From Pseudomonadota bacterium (GTDB taxonomy: Bacteria; Pseudomonadota; Alphaproteobacteria; Sphingomonadales; Sphingomonadaceae), in assembly GCA_023418595.1 (NCBI GenBank), contig JAEZZI010000023.1, forward strand, positions 1 to 59,194: 59,194 bases of DNA, given 5' to 3'. Below the pieces are notes generated by a model. It searched no databases. It worked only from the letters and a program-made list of their open reading frames with translations, and was not told the DNA's origin. The position numbers and the translations under genes are program-made. How positions within the stretch are numbered: the stretch's first letter is position 1; each line of letters begins with the position of its first letter. Shown here in pieces: positions 16,534 through 27,208 of the stretch.

Positions 16534-16758
16534 TCAATGCATGTCTTCGCGTTCGCGTTCCAGCGAATCGAGGATGCGGTGCCCGGCCATGAACACTGCG
16601 ATCGGGCAGAGCGCGAACATGAACCAGCCGAGCCAGCCGGGATATTTCTGAACGAAATGGACGCCGCGTTCGGTCGCGCCGAGGGCGAGGCCGTAGAGGA
16701 TGAGAAATGCTTCGAACTTGGTCTTGATGACGAACAGGCGGGCGATGCGACTCCACAT
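16534..16758 (-). CDS. Small membrane protein, unknown
   Basis: The 74-residue protein has two hydrophobic segments, about 13-29 (FEAFLILYGLALGA) and about 42-60 (WLGWFMFALCPIAVFMAG), linked by a short polar loop ERGVHFVQKYPG. The C-terminus is charged (LEREREDMH). The MWSRIARLF..KTKFEA start is a pattern I associate with a small conserved sphingomonad protein of unknown role, a weak recollection. It converges with the transglutaminase-like gene across a hairpin repeat. Confidence 0.65.
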   Translation of the reverse strand: MWSRIARLFVIKTKFEAFLILYGLALGATERGVHFVQKYPGWLGWFMFALCPIAVFMAGHRILDSLEREREDMH

Positions 16759-16835
16759 ACCGAACGATTAAGCAAGCATCGCGCCAGCGGCCGAAATCCG
16801 CGATTTGCGAATTAACGAACAGGGTTACCTGTCAA

Positions 16836-18089
16836 TTAATCCGACAGAAATTCGGGTAGATCGAGCGCCTTCCGCAATGCGGCGCGCGCGGCGACGATCC
16901 GATCGATCAGTGCCGAATCGCCGATCTGGTCCTGCGCGATCTGCTCCGGCCAGTGTTCGGCGATGACGGCGGCAATGCGGTCGAGCTTCGCTTCGTCGAC
17001 CAGAAAGCGCGGATCGATCGTGGCGGGATCGGCGACGACGCGCAGCCGCAGGCAGGCTGGGCCGCCGCCATTGGCCATCGACTGGCGAACATCGACGACT
17101 TCCAGGCGGCGGATTGGGCCGTTGCCGGCGACCATTTGCTGGAGCCAGGACCAGACGCGGACATTTTCCTGCGCCTCGCTGGGCAGGATCAACGCCATTT
17201 CTCCGGTCGGCAAAGTGATGAGCTGGGCGTTGAACAGATAGGACTGGATCGCGTCGGCGAGCGATACGCGGTCGGCGGGGACTTCAACGATTTCCGCGTC
17301 CGGCATGATCGCGCGGAGATCGGCGTAGAAACCCGGCTTGTCGGCGAAGGCCTGTTCGTGCGCGAACAGCACGCGTTCGTTGGCGACCGCGACGACATCG
17401 TTGTGGAATGCGCCGGCGGCGATGGCGGCTTCGGATTGCTGGACGAACAGCGTGCGTGCCGGATCGAGGCAGTGGGCGCGGGCGACCGCTTCGCTCGCCT
17501 CGCGGTGCTGGCGCGCGGGGAACGGCCCGCCGGAGACGCCATAGACGAAGATCTCGACGCCGGGCGCGCCGTGCTCAGGGCACATCCGCATGTGGTTGGC
17601 AGCGCCTTCATCGCCGAACGGCGCGGGGACGGGGGCATGAACCGCAAAGGCGTCGTGCGCGAAGGCGAGGCGAAGCTGCGCCAGCGTCTCGCGCCATTCG
17701 TGGCTGCGGTGCGGCATGGTGACGAGGTTGGCGACGGTCAGATGGGTGCGACCGTCGGCGGTATCGGGCGCGGGCGAGACGGTCGCGGCGTTCGCTGCCC
17801 ACATCGACGATGCCGACAGCGCCTGCGCCTTAAGGTGCGCGGGCGCGCTTTTATAGTCGGTCGAAAGCGACGACAGCCAGCCGGTATCGGGCCGTGCCTG
17901 AGGCACGAACACCCCCTGCGTCAGCCCGAGACGGAGGTTGGCGCGCATCTTTTCCACGCCTTGCAGCGCGGCGGCGCGGGGTTGGCTGACCTTGCCCCTG
18001 TTGCCCGTCGCGGCGAGATTGCCGGGGCTGAGGCCCGCATAATTGTGGCTGGGGCCGATGATGCCGTCGAAATTGATCTCGACCAGCAT
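16836..18089 (-). CDS. astB: N-succinylarginine dihydrolase
   Basis: The 417-residue protein begins MLVEINFDGIIGPSHNYAGLS, the family N-terminus, and keeps the active-site neighbourhoods of AstB: GAFHNDVVAVANERVL with the catalytic His and NGGGPACLRLRV with the nucleophilic Cys. It converts N2-succinylarginine to N2-succinylornithine, CO2 and two NH3, step two of the arginine succinyltransferase pathway. An ATG 15 bases upstream would overlap astA; I prefer 18089, which begins one base after the astA stop. Last gene of the M20-astA-astB operon. Confidence 0.95.
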   Translation of the reverse strand: MLVEINFDGIIGPSHNYAGLSPGNLAATGNRGKVSQPRAAALQGVEKMRANLRLGLTQGVFVPQARPDTGWLSSLSTDYKSAPAHLKAQALSASSMWAANAATVSPAPDTADGRTHLTVANLVTMPHRSHEWRETLAQLRLAFAHDAFAVHAPVPAPFGDEGAANHMRMCPEHGAPGVEIFVYGVSGGPFPARQHREASEAVARAHCLDPARTLFVQQSEAAIAAGAFHNDVVAVANERVLFAHEQAFADKPGFYADLRAIMPDAEIVEVPADRVSLADAIQSYLFNAQLITLPTGEMALILPSEAQENVRVWSWLQQMVAGNGPIRRLEVVDVRQSMANGGGPACLRLRVVADPATIDPRFLVDEAKLDRIAAVIAEHWPEQIAQDQIGDSALIDRIVAARAALRKALDLPEFLSD

Positions 18090-18090
18090 G

Positions 18091-19101
18091 TCAGCGTCCG
18101 ACATGGCTGACGCGGTCGCCGACCGACACGCCCAGCGCGCGCGCGGTTTCCGCCGTCAGCGTGATGCGCTCGCCCGATACATGGCAATCGCCCGACACCG
18201 CGACGAAATCCGCGAGCCTTCCAGTTGACAGGATCGCGGTCGATTCCGCCTCGCCGATCTCGGCAACCTCGGCGTCGCGCGCTTCCTTGATCGATCGTAC
18301 TTCATCGACACGGGCAGTCATGGTCGGGCCGCCGTCGAAGATGTCAACGTAGTTTTCGAACCGGAAGCCTTCATTCTCCAGCATCCGCATCGCCGCGCGG
18401 CCGGAAGGATGCGGCAAGCCGATCGCGGCACGCGCGGTCTCCGACAGCATCGAGATATAGATGGGATGTTCGGGCATCAGGTCGGCGATGAACTGGTTGC
18501 CGTGGGTCGCGTTGAATTCGTCGGCTTCCTGGAAATTCATGCCGAAGAAGCGTCCGGCGACTCCGTCCCAGAACGGCGATCCGCCGGCTTCGTCGATCAC
18601 GCCGCGAAGCTCGGCCAGAATGCGATCGGCGAAACGTGCGCGGTGGGCACGGATGAACAGGTAGCGGCTGCGCGCGAGCAGCATGCCCAGCCCCCCGGCG
18701 CGCTCGCCGGGATGGAGGAACAGGCCGCCCACCTCGCTGCACCCTTCCAGATCGTTGGTGAGGCTGAGCAATTCGGCGCGGAAGGTGCGGTTCAATTCCT
18801 GGCTGTGCTTGGTCAGCGTGTGGATGCGATAGCTGTAGAACGGCCATTTCTGGCCGACCTGAGTGAAAATCTGGCAGGTGCCGCGGACCTCGCCGGTGTC
18901 GATATTCTCCAGCACCAGCACGAACAGTTCGTCGCGTACACTGTCCTCGTCGCGCGCGAAGGCTTCGTGGCTGCGCTCCAGCTTGGCGGTCAGCGCGGGC
19001 TTGTCGGGGGGCAGGTTGGTGAAGCCGCCGCCGGTCAGCTTCGCCATTTCGTAAAGCGGCTGGAGATCCTGGTCGCGCGCGGGGCGGATACGGAATGTCA
19101 T
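18091..19101 (-). CDS. astA: Arginine N-succinyltransferase
   Basis: The 336-residue AstA-type acyltransferase starts FRIRPARDQDLQPLYEMAK and has the GNAT-like core with GGLFLHPGERAGGLGMLLARSRYLF, followed by the family stretches GVAGRFFGMNFQEAD and GRAAMRMLENEGFR. It transfers succinyl from succinyl-CoA to the alpha-amino group of arginine, the first step of the pathway. Its start overlaps the upstream M20 hydrolase stop by four bases (ATGA). It is a single-copy AstA, whereas some pseudomonads have two related subunits. Confidence 0.95.
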   Translation of the reverse strand: MTFRIRPARDQDLQPLYEMAKLTGGGFTNLPPDKPALTAKLERSHEAFARDEDSVRDELFVLVLENIDTGEVRGTCQIFTQVGQKWPFYSYRIHTLTKHSQELNRTFRAELLSLTNDLEGCSEVGGLFLHPGERAGGLGMLLARSRYLFIRAHRARFADRILAELRGVIDEAGGSPFWDGVAGRFFGMNFQEADEFNATHGNQFIADLMPEHPIYISMLSETARAAIGLPHPSGRAAMRMLENEGFRFENYVDIFDGGPTMTARVDEVRSIKEARDAEVAEIGEAESTAILSTGRLADFVAVSGDCHVSGERITLTAETARALGVSVGDRVSHVGR

Positions 19102-20309
19102 GAAAGCCCTTTATTGGCGATGATGCGAAGGATGGTGGCCGCCGACAGCGCGGCGCGTTCGCCCAGGCTTTCGGGGATCATGAATTCGTCGGACGAATGG
19201 ATCGCGCCGCCGCGCGCGCCCATCGTGTCGATGACGGGGACGCCGCATGCCGCGATGTTGTTGCCGTCGCACACGCCGCCGGTGGCTTTCCACGCGATCG
19301 GCTGGCCGAGCGCGGCGCCGACGTCGCGGACCAAATGGAACAGGCGCTCGGCGGCCGGGTCGATCGGCTTCGGCGGGCGGTTGAAGCTGCCATGCACCTC
19401 GATCCGAACGTCGTGATCGCGTGCGACCATCGCCACCGCATTGTCGATCGCGGCGCGGGCGCGTTCGATTTCGGCAGCGCAATGCGGGCGGAAATTGACG
19501 CGGAGGATGGCGAGGTCGGGGACGACATTGTTCGGGCCGCCGCCATCGATCTTCGCCGGATTGACCGATAATGTGGGCGCGCGCGCCTTGGCGAGTTCGA
19601 GCGCGATCGCGGCGGCGGCGAGCACGGCGTTGCGCCCGTCGTCGGGATTGCGCCCGGCATGGGCGCTCTGGCCCCGGATCAGGATCGAGAAATTGCCGGT
19701 CCCGCCGCGTGCGCCCGCCAATGTGCCGTCGGGTAGCGCGGGTTCGTAGGTCAGCGCCGCGACTTTGCCGTGCGCGGCGCGTTCGATCAGCGCGGCGGAG
19801 GAAAAGGAGCCGGTTTCCTCGTCCGAATTGATGACGACTTCATACCCGAATTGCGGGGCGAGCGACGATTGCTCGACCGCCTCCAGCGCAGCCAGCATCA
19901 GCGCGAGGCCGCCCTTCATGTCGGCGGCGCCCGGCGCGTTGAGCGCACCGTCGTCGCGCCAGGTCGCGTTCTGGAACGGGTGGTCGACCGGGAACACTGT
20001 ATCCATATGGCCGGTGAACAGCATCTGGACCGGCGCATCGGGGCGCACGGTCAGATGCAGGTGCCTGCCATGATCGAGCGTTTCGACGACGCCGTCGGCG
20101 CGTACGGCCTCTACCGGCGTGGGTTCGACCATCGCGATGTCACCCGGCAGCGCGGAAAAGGCGTTGGCGAGTAGGTTGCCCATCGTCGCCACCCCGGCCA
20201 GGTTGCGCGTGCCGCTGTTGACCGCGACCCAGCGTTCGACCTGCGGCAAGATGTCCGCCCCGCCCGCGGCTTCGGCGGCGGCCTGTTCCTCTCTGCTCAG
20301 TTCCATCAT
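19098..20309 (-). CDS. M20-family metallohydrolase, candidate succinylglutamate desuccinylase
   Basis: The 403-residue M20 peptidase has all metal and catalytic residues: His101 and Asp103 in GHMDTV, Asp130 in GAADMKGG, the Glu164-Glu165 pair in NSDEETGS, Glu189 and His371 in AIHSSDEF. The overall pattern is that of glutamate carboxypeptidase (CPG2)-like enzymes, which split N-acyl-glutamates. It is the first gene of a tightly coupled operon with astA and astB, and no astE is seen. I infer that it releases glutamate and succinate from N-succinylglutamate, or removes another succinylated intermediate. The function is not proven. Confidence 0.85.
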   Translation of the reverse strand: MMELSREEQAAAEAAGGADILPQVERWVAVNSGTRNLAGVATMGNLLANAFSALPGDIAMVEPTPVEAVRADGVVETLDHGRHLHLTVRPDAPVQMLFTGHMDTVFPVDHPFQNATWRDDGALNAPGAADMKGGLALMLAALEAVEQSSLAPQFGYEVVINSDEETGSFSSAALIERAAHGKVAALTYEPALPDGTLAGARGGTGNFSILIRGQSAHAGRNPDDGRNAVLAAAAIALELAKARAPTLSVNPAKIDGGGPNNVVPDLAILRVNFRPHCAAEIERARAAIDNAVAMVARDHDVRIEVHGSFNRPPKPIDPAAERLFHLVRDVGAALGQPIAWKATGGVCDGNNIAACGVPVIDTMGARGGAIHSSDEFMIPESLGERAALSAATILRIIANKGLS

Positions 20310-20355
20310 TGCCGAAAGGCTCTAGCGCGGCGTGGCAGTAAACGAAACCCGAGCG

Positions 20356-21390
20356 TCAGAACGCATAAACCACAGAGGCGCGGCTGGTCGTGTCCACGCT
20401 CTTGCGTCCGATGGGCGGCATGCTTTCGTAATTGACCAGATAGGACAACTGCCCCTGAATGGGGCCGAACAGACGCGCGCGTACTGCGGTGGTGGATGTC
20501 ACCGTGCTGCTGTTTGCGGCCTGAAGATAGAAGGACGCATCCTGATCGAAGGTGATGGTCGGGCTCAACCGCCAGTCGAATTCGATGCTGCCGCGCGCCG
20601 CCATGTCCGATTCGGTCGGTTTGGTGGTGAAATCGGTATGGCGGAATGCCGGACCGAGCGAGACGTTCAGCACCTTTCCGCCTTCGCGGATCGCGGTGTA
20701 GCCCGCACCGGTCGCGGCCGAATAACGCGCGTGATACCCGGCGAACCGGTCGTTTTCGTATAGCGCAGTGCCAAAGATGAAAAGCCGGTCGTCAATCTTG
20801 TAGTTGGGTTCGTAGGACGCGACATAGCGTTCGCGCGTCGTGTTGCCGAAACTTTCCTGATATTCGGCGTTCAGCCGCCATTTGTGCCGCCACGAAAAGC
20901 CTTCGCGGGCCAGGTCGATGACGCCGTGGACGCCGGTATTGTTCGTGTTGCCGGTGGTCTGGAAACCGCCGACCTCGATCTTGCCCTTGGCCAGTTCCCA
21001 GAAATCGGATTCCTGCAACCGGCGGATCGCGGCTTCCTCGCGGGCACGTTTCCAGTCGCCGGCGATGCGGGTGAATTCGCCCTGATGGTCGGGATAGGAG
21101 CGCCTGAGATATTTGACGACGGTGTTGACCTCACCCTCGTTATTCGTCGCCAGCGCCGCATCCAGCGTCTGACGCGCACGATCGGGCATCGGGCGCTTGA
21201 TCTCACCGGGGGGCATATGCGCGGAGGCGACCGGGGTGGCGGGCGGCAGGAATTGTTCGACCGGTACGACGATGATCGGCGGCGGCGGCAATTCGACCGG
21301 CACGATCTGCACAGCGTCGTCGGGGACGTCCTGCGCGTGGGCAGGCAACGCGATCAGCGTCAGAGAGAGGGGGAGGACTACGCGGCGCAC
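20356..21390 (-). CDS. DUF481 family outer-membrane protein
   Basis: The 344-residue protein has a signal peptide (about 1-20, cleavage after AHA), a Pro-rich linker (about 30-60), a helical segment (about 70-130) and then a beta-barrel domain of alternating amphipathic strands from GKIEVGGFQTTGNTNNTG to the end. It closes with VVYAF, the terminal Phe typical of outer-membrane barrels. The barrel matches DUF481 (YdiY-like) proteins, of unknown function. It stands alone, 46 bases before the M20 operon start on the same strand. Confidence 0.82.
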   Translation of the reverse strand: MRRVVLPLSLTLIALPAHAQDVPDDAVQIVPVELPPPPIIVVPVEQFLPPATPVASAHMPPGEIKRPMPDRARQTLDAALATNNEGEVNTVVKYLRRSYPDHQGEFTRIAGDWKRAREEAAIRRLQESDFWELAKGKIEVGGFQTTGNTNNTGVHGVIDLAREGFSWRHKWRLNAEYQESFGNTTRERYVASYEPNYKIDDRLFIFGTALYENDRFAGYHARYSAATGAGYTAIREGGKVLNVSLGPAFRHTDFTTKPTESDMAARGSIEFDWRLSPTITFDQDASFYLQAANSSTVTSTTAVRARLFGPIQGQLSYLVNYESMPPIGRKSVDTTSRASVVYAF

Positions 21391-21453
21391 GGGTGGCTTC
21401 CTAAAGCGCGATCATGGCAGAGGAAAGGCGCTTTGCGACGGATTGCCGCCGCG

Positions 21454-21948
21454 TCACCGCGCTTCGTTACGGGGCAGGTGCGTCGCAAAGATGTCGAGGA
21501 TGCGTTCGTACAACGCGCGTTTGAAGGGCACGATGACGTGCGGCAATTCATGCGGATCGATCCAGCGCCAGGCGCGGAATTCGGCGTGTTCGGTGGCGAT
21601 GTCGATGTCGCCATCCTCGCCGGTGAAGGCGAACAGGAACCAGCGCTGGCGCTGGCCGCGCCATTTGCCCTTCCACACCTTGCCGATCATGTCGTCGGGA
21701 AGGTCGTATTGCAGTTCCTCGTCGGCTTGCGCGATCAGTTGCGCGTGGTGCGGCGCGATCCCCGCTTCCTCGCCCAGTTCGCGGATCGCGGCGGTCAGCG
21801 CGTCTTCGCCCGGATCGATCCCGCCCTGTGGCATCTGCCACGCCTCGAGCGTCGAATCGAGGCGCTGGCCGACGAATACCTTGCCGTCGCGGTTGATGAG
21901 CATGACGCCCGCGCACGGGCGATAGGGGAGGGTGCTGGGGTCGGTCAT
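21454..21948 (-). CDS. rppH: RNA pyrophosphohydrolase (Nudix)
   Basis: The 164-residue Nudix protein has the box GGIDPGEDALTAAIRELGEEAGI (about 40-62) with all consensus positions, preceded by YRPCAGVMLINRDGKVFVGQR, the RppH-type N-terminus, and the WQMPQGG segment typical of the IalA/RppH group. It removes pyrophosphate from 5'-triphosphate mRNA ends to trigger decay. The frame is open far upstream into the hydrolase gene; the ATG at 21948 gives the family start. A family A hairpin lies just upstream. Confidence 0.92.
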   Translation of the reverse strand: MTDPSTLPYRPCAGVMLINRDGKVFVGQRLDSTLEAWQMPQGGIDPGEDALTAAIRELGEEAGIAPHHAQLIAQADEELQYDLPDDMIGKVWKGKWRGQRQRWFLFAFTGEDGDIDIATEHAEFRAWRWIDPHELPHVIVPFKRALYERILDIFATHLPRNEAR

Positions 21949-21970
21949 CTGGTTACTGGCCTTTGGGGCG

Positions 21971-22051
21971 CGTTTCTCGACTTCGCCCGAAACGAAAGGG
22001 TGGGAAAATGCGTATCCAATAACCGTTTGTTTCGAGCGAAGTCGAGAAACG
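21971..22051. repeat. Hairpin repeat, family A copy 2
   Basis: CGTTTCTCGACTTCGCCCGA at the left faces TTCGAGCGAAGTCGAGAAACG at the right; the arm order is reversed relative to copy 1, and a few mismatches are present. It lies between rppH and the esterase gene. Confidence 0.85.
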
Positions 22052-22055
22052 TCGA

Positions 22056-23033
22056 TCAGCCCCCCGCCGCCTGCGCCATCACGCGGTTCGCCTCTGCCTC
22101 CGCGATCACCGATTTCGCCGCGAGCAGAAAGCCTGCCACGTCGCCTTGGCTGGACGGCAAGGCCTGGCGCAGGTTGATGAAGCCGTGGATGTTGCCGACC
22201 GCCTCGCGGAACACGACCGGCACGCCCGCTGCGGCGAGCGCCCCGGCATAGGCGCGGCCCTGATCGCGGATCGGGTCGAGGCTGGCGGTCATGACGACGG
22301 CGGGTGGCAGGCCGGTCAGGTCGGCGTTCATCGGCGATCCGCGCATATGCGTCAGGTCGGCGGCGTAGCAATCATTGAACCACGCCATCGTATCGCGGGT
22401 CAGCAGATGGCCTTCGCCGAACGCCGCCATCGACGGACGGTCGGTGCCCATGTCGGCAGCGGGATAGAGCGGAAGCTGGGCGATCACCGGCACCGCGGCG
22501 GGCCGGTCGCGCAGGTCGAGCGCGGTGGTGATGGTTAGCGTGCCGCCCGCGCTGTCGCCGCACAGGATCAGGCTGGTGACCTTTCGCCCCAGCGCGTCGG
22601 GGCTGTCGGCGACCCAGCGCGCAGCGGCTTCGCAATCGTCCGGGGCTGCGGGCCATTTATGTTCTGGGGCAAGCCGGTAATCGACCGACACCACCGGCAG
22701 ATCGAGCATTCGCGCGGCTTCCGCGCAGAAACCGGCATGGGTGTCGAGATCGCCGATCACGAAGCCGCCGCCGTGGAAGAACACCATCATGGGGCCGGGT
22801 TCGCGGGTTTGCTTCGCATCGAACAGCCGCGCCGGAATGTCGCCTGCGGGGCCGGGGATGGTCAGGTCGCGGATGACGGCGAGGTCGCCGACCGGCAGAT
22901 CCGCCACGTCCTTGGTCGCGCGATAGAGTTCGCGCGCGGCGGGGGCGGGCAGCTCGTGCATCTTCGGACCCGGCAATGCGTTCAGATAGGCGAGGAACTG
23001 GCGAACGTCGGGACGCATATAGGGTTCGGACAT
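22056..23033 (-). CDS. Alpha/beta hydrolase, hormone-sensitive-lipase family
   Basis: The 325-residue esterase has the HSL oxyanion motif FFHGGGF (about 85), the nucleophile motif GDSAGG (about 155), a catalytic Asp in SLDPIRDQG and His in GNIHGF. Family members hydrolyse short-chain acyl esters. There is no signal peptide. No functional partner is nearby, and the substrate is unknown. Upstream it is divergent from the deacetylase-like gene. Confidence 0.9.
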   Translation of the reverse strand: MSEPYMRPDVRQFLAYLNALPGPKMHELPAPAARELYRATKDVADLPVGDLAVIRDLTIPGPAGDIPARLFDAKQTREPGPMMVFFHGGGFVIGDLDTHAGFCAEAARMLDLPVVSVDYRLAPEHKWPAAPDDCEAAARWVADSPDALGRKVTSLILCGDSAGGTLTITTALDLRDRPAAVPVIAQLPLYPAADMGTDRPSMAAFGEGHLLTRDTMAWFNDCYAADLTHMRGSPMNADLTGLPPAVVMTASLDPIRDQGRAYAGALAAAGVPVVFREAVGNIHGFINLRQALPSSQGDVAGFLLAAKSVIAEAEANRVMAQAAGG

Positions 23034-23115
23034 CGGCTGGTTTCTCCTGCGGTGGTTCGAAGCACGGGTATCTTTCGTTGAAGCTTAGCGGAACAAGGGG
23101 GCGAGAAAAGTCGCA

Positions 23116-24024
23116 ATGATTCCTGTCGTGCACCACCCAGACTATATAGGCCCGCCGCGCGCGGGCAGCGCCCTTGCGACGAACAAGTACGGGCTGGTCC
23201 GCGACGTGCTGCTGACGAGCGGCGCAGCGATCGACTGGATCGAGCCCGAGCCGATGCCGCGCGTATGGCTGGAGGCGGTGCATGACCCCGATTATGTGGC
23301 CGAGGTATTCGAACAGCGCCTGCCGCCCGCGAAGGAGCGCCGCATCGGCTTTCCAGTGACCGCTCAGGTCGTGCGGCGATCGGCGCGAGTGCCGGGGGGA
23401 ACGTGGCGGGCCGCGATCGAGGCGCTCGACAAGGGGTTCGCGGTCAACAGTGCGGGGGGCAGCCACCATGCGCTCCACGAAACAGGTGCCGGATATTGCG
23501 TATTCAACGATCTGGCGGTGGCGGCGAACCGGCTGGTCGAGGAGCGCAGCACAACGCGCATCCTGATCGTCGATTGCGACGTGCATCAGGGAGACGGCAC
23601 CGCCGCTTTGCTTGCCGGGCGAGCGGACATCGCGACCTATTCGATCCATTCCGAGAAGAATTTCCCGGCGCGAAAGGCGCGATCGACGCTTGATGTCGGC
23701 TTGCCCGACGGGGTGGGCGACGACGAATATCTCGAGACGCTTGCCCACACGCTGGAGCCGCTGATCGCCGATTTCCGGCCCTCGCTGCTGCTTTATCAGG
23801 CGGGGGTCGATCCGTTCGTCGGCGACCGGCTGGGGCGGCTGAGCCTGAGCCGCGAGGGGCTGATCGCCCGCGAAGCCTATATTGCCGGACTGGCGACCCG
23901 GCTCGGCCTGCCGCTCGCCAGCACGCTGGGGGGTGGGTATGGCGCGGACGTGCGCGGGGTGGCGGAACGGCATGTCGCGTCGATGCTCGCGCTCGCTGCC
24001 GGTTTCGGGCTGCACACAAAGTAG
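23116..24024 (+). CDS. Histone deacetylase-like amidohydrolase
   Basis: The 302-residue protein of the HDAC/AcuC/AphA superfamily has the zinc-site elements SHHAL (near 115-120), DCDVHQGDGTA (near 153-163, Asp and His ligands), and YQAGVDPF..DRLGRL near 230 with the third Asp. A GGGYG active-site loop lies near 275. Bacterial members remove acyl groups from lysine, polyamines or small metabolites; the target here is unknown. The gene lies 101 bases before the oxidoreductase operon. Confidence 0.88.
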   Translation: MIPVVHHPDYIGPPRAGSALATNKYGLVRDVLLTSGAAIDWIEPEPMPRVWLEAVHDPDYVAEVFEQRLPPAKERRIGFPVTAQVVRRSARVPGGTWRAAIEALDKGFAVNSAGGSHHALHETGAGYCVFNDLAVAANRLVEERSTTRILIVDCDVHQGDGTAALLAGRADIATYSIHSEKNFPARKARSTLDVGLPDGVGDDEYLETLAHTLEPLIADFRPSLLLYQAGVDPFVGDRLGRLSLSREGLIAREAYIAGLATRLGLPLASTLGGGYGADVRGVAERHVASMLALAAGFGLHTK

Positions 24025-24125
24025 CATTTGCAACCGCCCCGCAACATTCTACCTTGGACGGGTACACCGCGCCCGCGTAGAGAGCGCGCAAACAACGCAA
24101 AAAATCCGCTGGGAACGTAACGAGC

Positions 24126-25999
<1,874 letters not shown>

Positions 26000-26003
<4 letters not shown>

Positions 26004-26101
26004 AGATCGAAAATCAATCGCAACGAAGGCTGATGTTGTTGTGGTGGGCCTTGGGTGCGGCGGCTTTTCTCCCCATTTTGGTATTGGCAGTCATACGATG
26101 A
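26000..26101 (+). CDS. 33-residue membrane microprotein between korA and korB
   Basis: An ORF of 34 codons starts at the ATG overlapping the korA stop (ATGA at 26000-26003) and ends at a TGA overlapping the korB ATG (ATGA at 26098-26101). The product has a charged N-terminus (MKIENQSQRR, about 1-10) and one hydrophobic helix (LMLLWWALGAAAFLPILVLA, about 11-30), ending in Arg: a single-pass membrane peptide. The double four-base overlap and the codon content (several TTG, CAA and AAT) show a real coupled gene and not spacer. I know no family for it. A likely role is anchoring or assisting the oxidoreductase at the membrane, by inference. Confidence 0.75.
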
Positions 26102-27138
26102 ACGACCTGACCCCCATCAAGACAAACCCCAAGGACTGGGAAACCGACCAGGAAGTCCGTTGGTGCCCCGGCTGCGGCGATTATGCCGTGCTGAAGGCGG
26201 TGCAGCGGACCATGCCCGAACTGGGCGTGAAGCCGGAAAACACGGTGTTCGTGTCGGGCATCGGCTGTTCGTCGCGCTTCCCCTATTACATGGAAACCTA
26301 TGGCTTCCACACGATCCACGGTCGCGCGCCCGCGGTCGCGACGGGGGTGAAGCTCGCCAACCCGGAACTCGACGTATGGATCATCACCGGCGACGGCGAC
26401 GCGCTGTCGATCGGCGGCAATCACACGATGCACCTTTTGCGCCGCAACCTGAATTGCCAGGTGCTGCTGTTCAACAACGAGATTTACGGCCTGACCAAGG
26501 GGCAATATTCGCCCACGTCGCGTGTCGGCACACGCAGTCCGTCGACGCCGTTCGGGTCGGTCGATCGGCCCGCCAGCCCTTGCGCCTTCGCGCTGGGGGC
26601 AGGCGCACGGTTCGTCGCGCGCGGGATCGACGTGCACAAGAACCTGCCAACGGTGCTGAAGGCTGCGCACGCGCATCAGGGCGCGGCGTTCGTCGAAATC
26701 TACCAGAACTGCATCGTCTATAATGACGACGTGTTCGCGCCTTTCACGGCAAAGGCCAGTGCGGCATTGGGTCAACTCTGGCTCGAACATGGCAAGCCGA
26801 TGCTGTTCGGCAGCGAAAAGGCGGGCGGGGTGAAGGGCATTGCCCTCGACCGTGAGGCGCTGGCGCTGAAGGTGGTCGGTGTCGTCGGCGACGATTGGGA
26901 AGGCGCGGGCGTATTGGTCCACGACCAGACCAACCGTTCGGTCGCGCACATGCTGGTCGAACTGGGCGAAGGTTTTCCGGTGGCGCTCGGCGTGATCTAC
27001 GACGATCCGCGCCCGACCTTCGAAAGCGCCGTCGTCGCGCAGAACAAGGCTGCCAGCGAAGGGAAGGTCGCCGATTTGCAGAAATTGGTGAGCAAGGGCC
27101 AGACCTGGCAGGTCGAGAAGGAACCGCGGGTCGAGTGA
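26098..27138 (+). CDS. korB: 2-oxoacid:acceptor oxidoreductase, beta subunit
   Basis: The 346-residue thiamine-diphosphate subunit has WCPGCGDYAVL (near 22) and GIGCSSRFP (near 55) with Cys ligands for a 4Fe-4S cluster, a further Cys in RPASPCAFA, and the ThDP/Mg motif GDGDALSIGGNH..FNNEIYGLTKGQ (about 100-140). It works with KorA. The start at 26098 overlaps the microprotein stop. The complete set suggests a ferredoxin-linked route beside or in place of the usual 2-oxoglutarate dehydrogenase; such enzymes are also known in aerobes. Confidence 0.92.
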   Translation: MNDLTPIKTNPKDWETDQEVRWCPGCGDYAVLKAVQRTMPELGVKPENTVFVSGIGCSSRFPYYMETYGFHTIHGRAPAVATGVKLANPELDVWIITGDGDALSIGGNHTMHLLRRNLNCQVLLFNNEIYGLTKGQYSPTSRVGTRSPSTPFGSVDRPASPCAFALGAGARFVARGIDVHKNLPTVLKAAHAHQGAAFVEIYQNCIVYNDDVFAPFTAKASAALGQLWLEHGKPMLFGSEKAGGVKGIALDREALALKVVGVVGDDWEGAGVLVHDQTNRSVAHMLVELGEGFPVALGVIYDDPRPTFESAVVAQNKAASEGKVADLQKLVSKGQTWQVEKEPRVE

Positions 27139-27147
27139 GTTTGCCGC

Positions 27148-27167
27148 GCTCCTGCTTTCGCAGGAGC
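27148..27167. repeat. Short perfect hairpin after korB
   Basis: GCTCCTGC-TTTC-GCAGGAGC: 8-bp stem and tetraloop, no T-run. A related but wider pair (TCCTGCGAA...TTCGCAGGA) lies at 40462-40525. Probably a small member of a dispersed hairpin family. Confidence 0.6.
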
Positions 27168-27208
27168 ACGGACGGGAACAAGGCGGACGTGACGGGTTTC
27201 TGTTCGGC

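Noticed and set aside
27175..27199. GGAAC followed after 15-16 bases by GGTTT before the photolyase gene, resembling an EcfG promoter
   Set aside because: The -10 part does not match CGTT, and the start site would leave almost no leader before the ATG at 27209.
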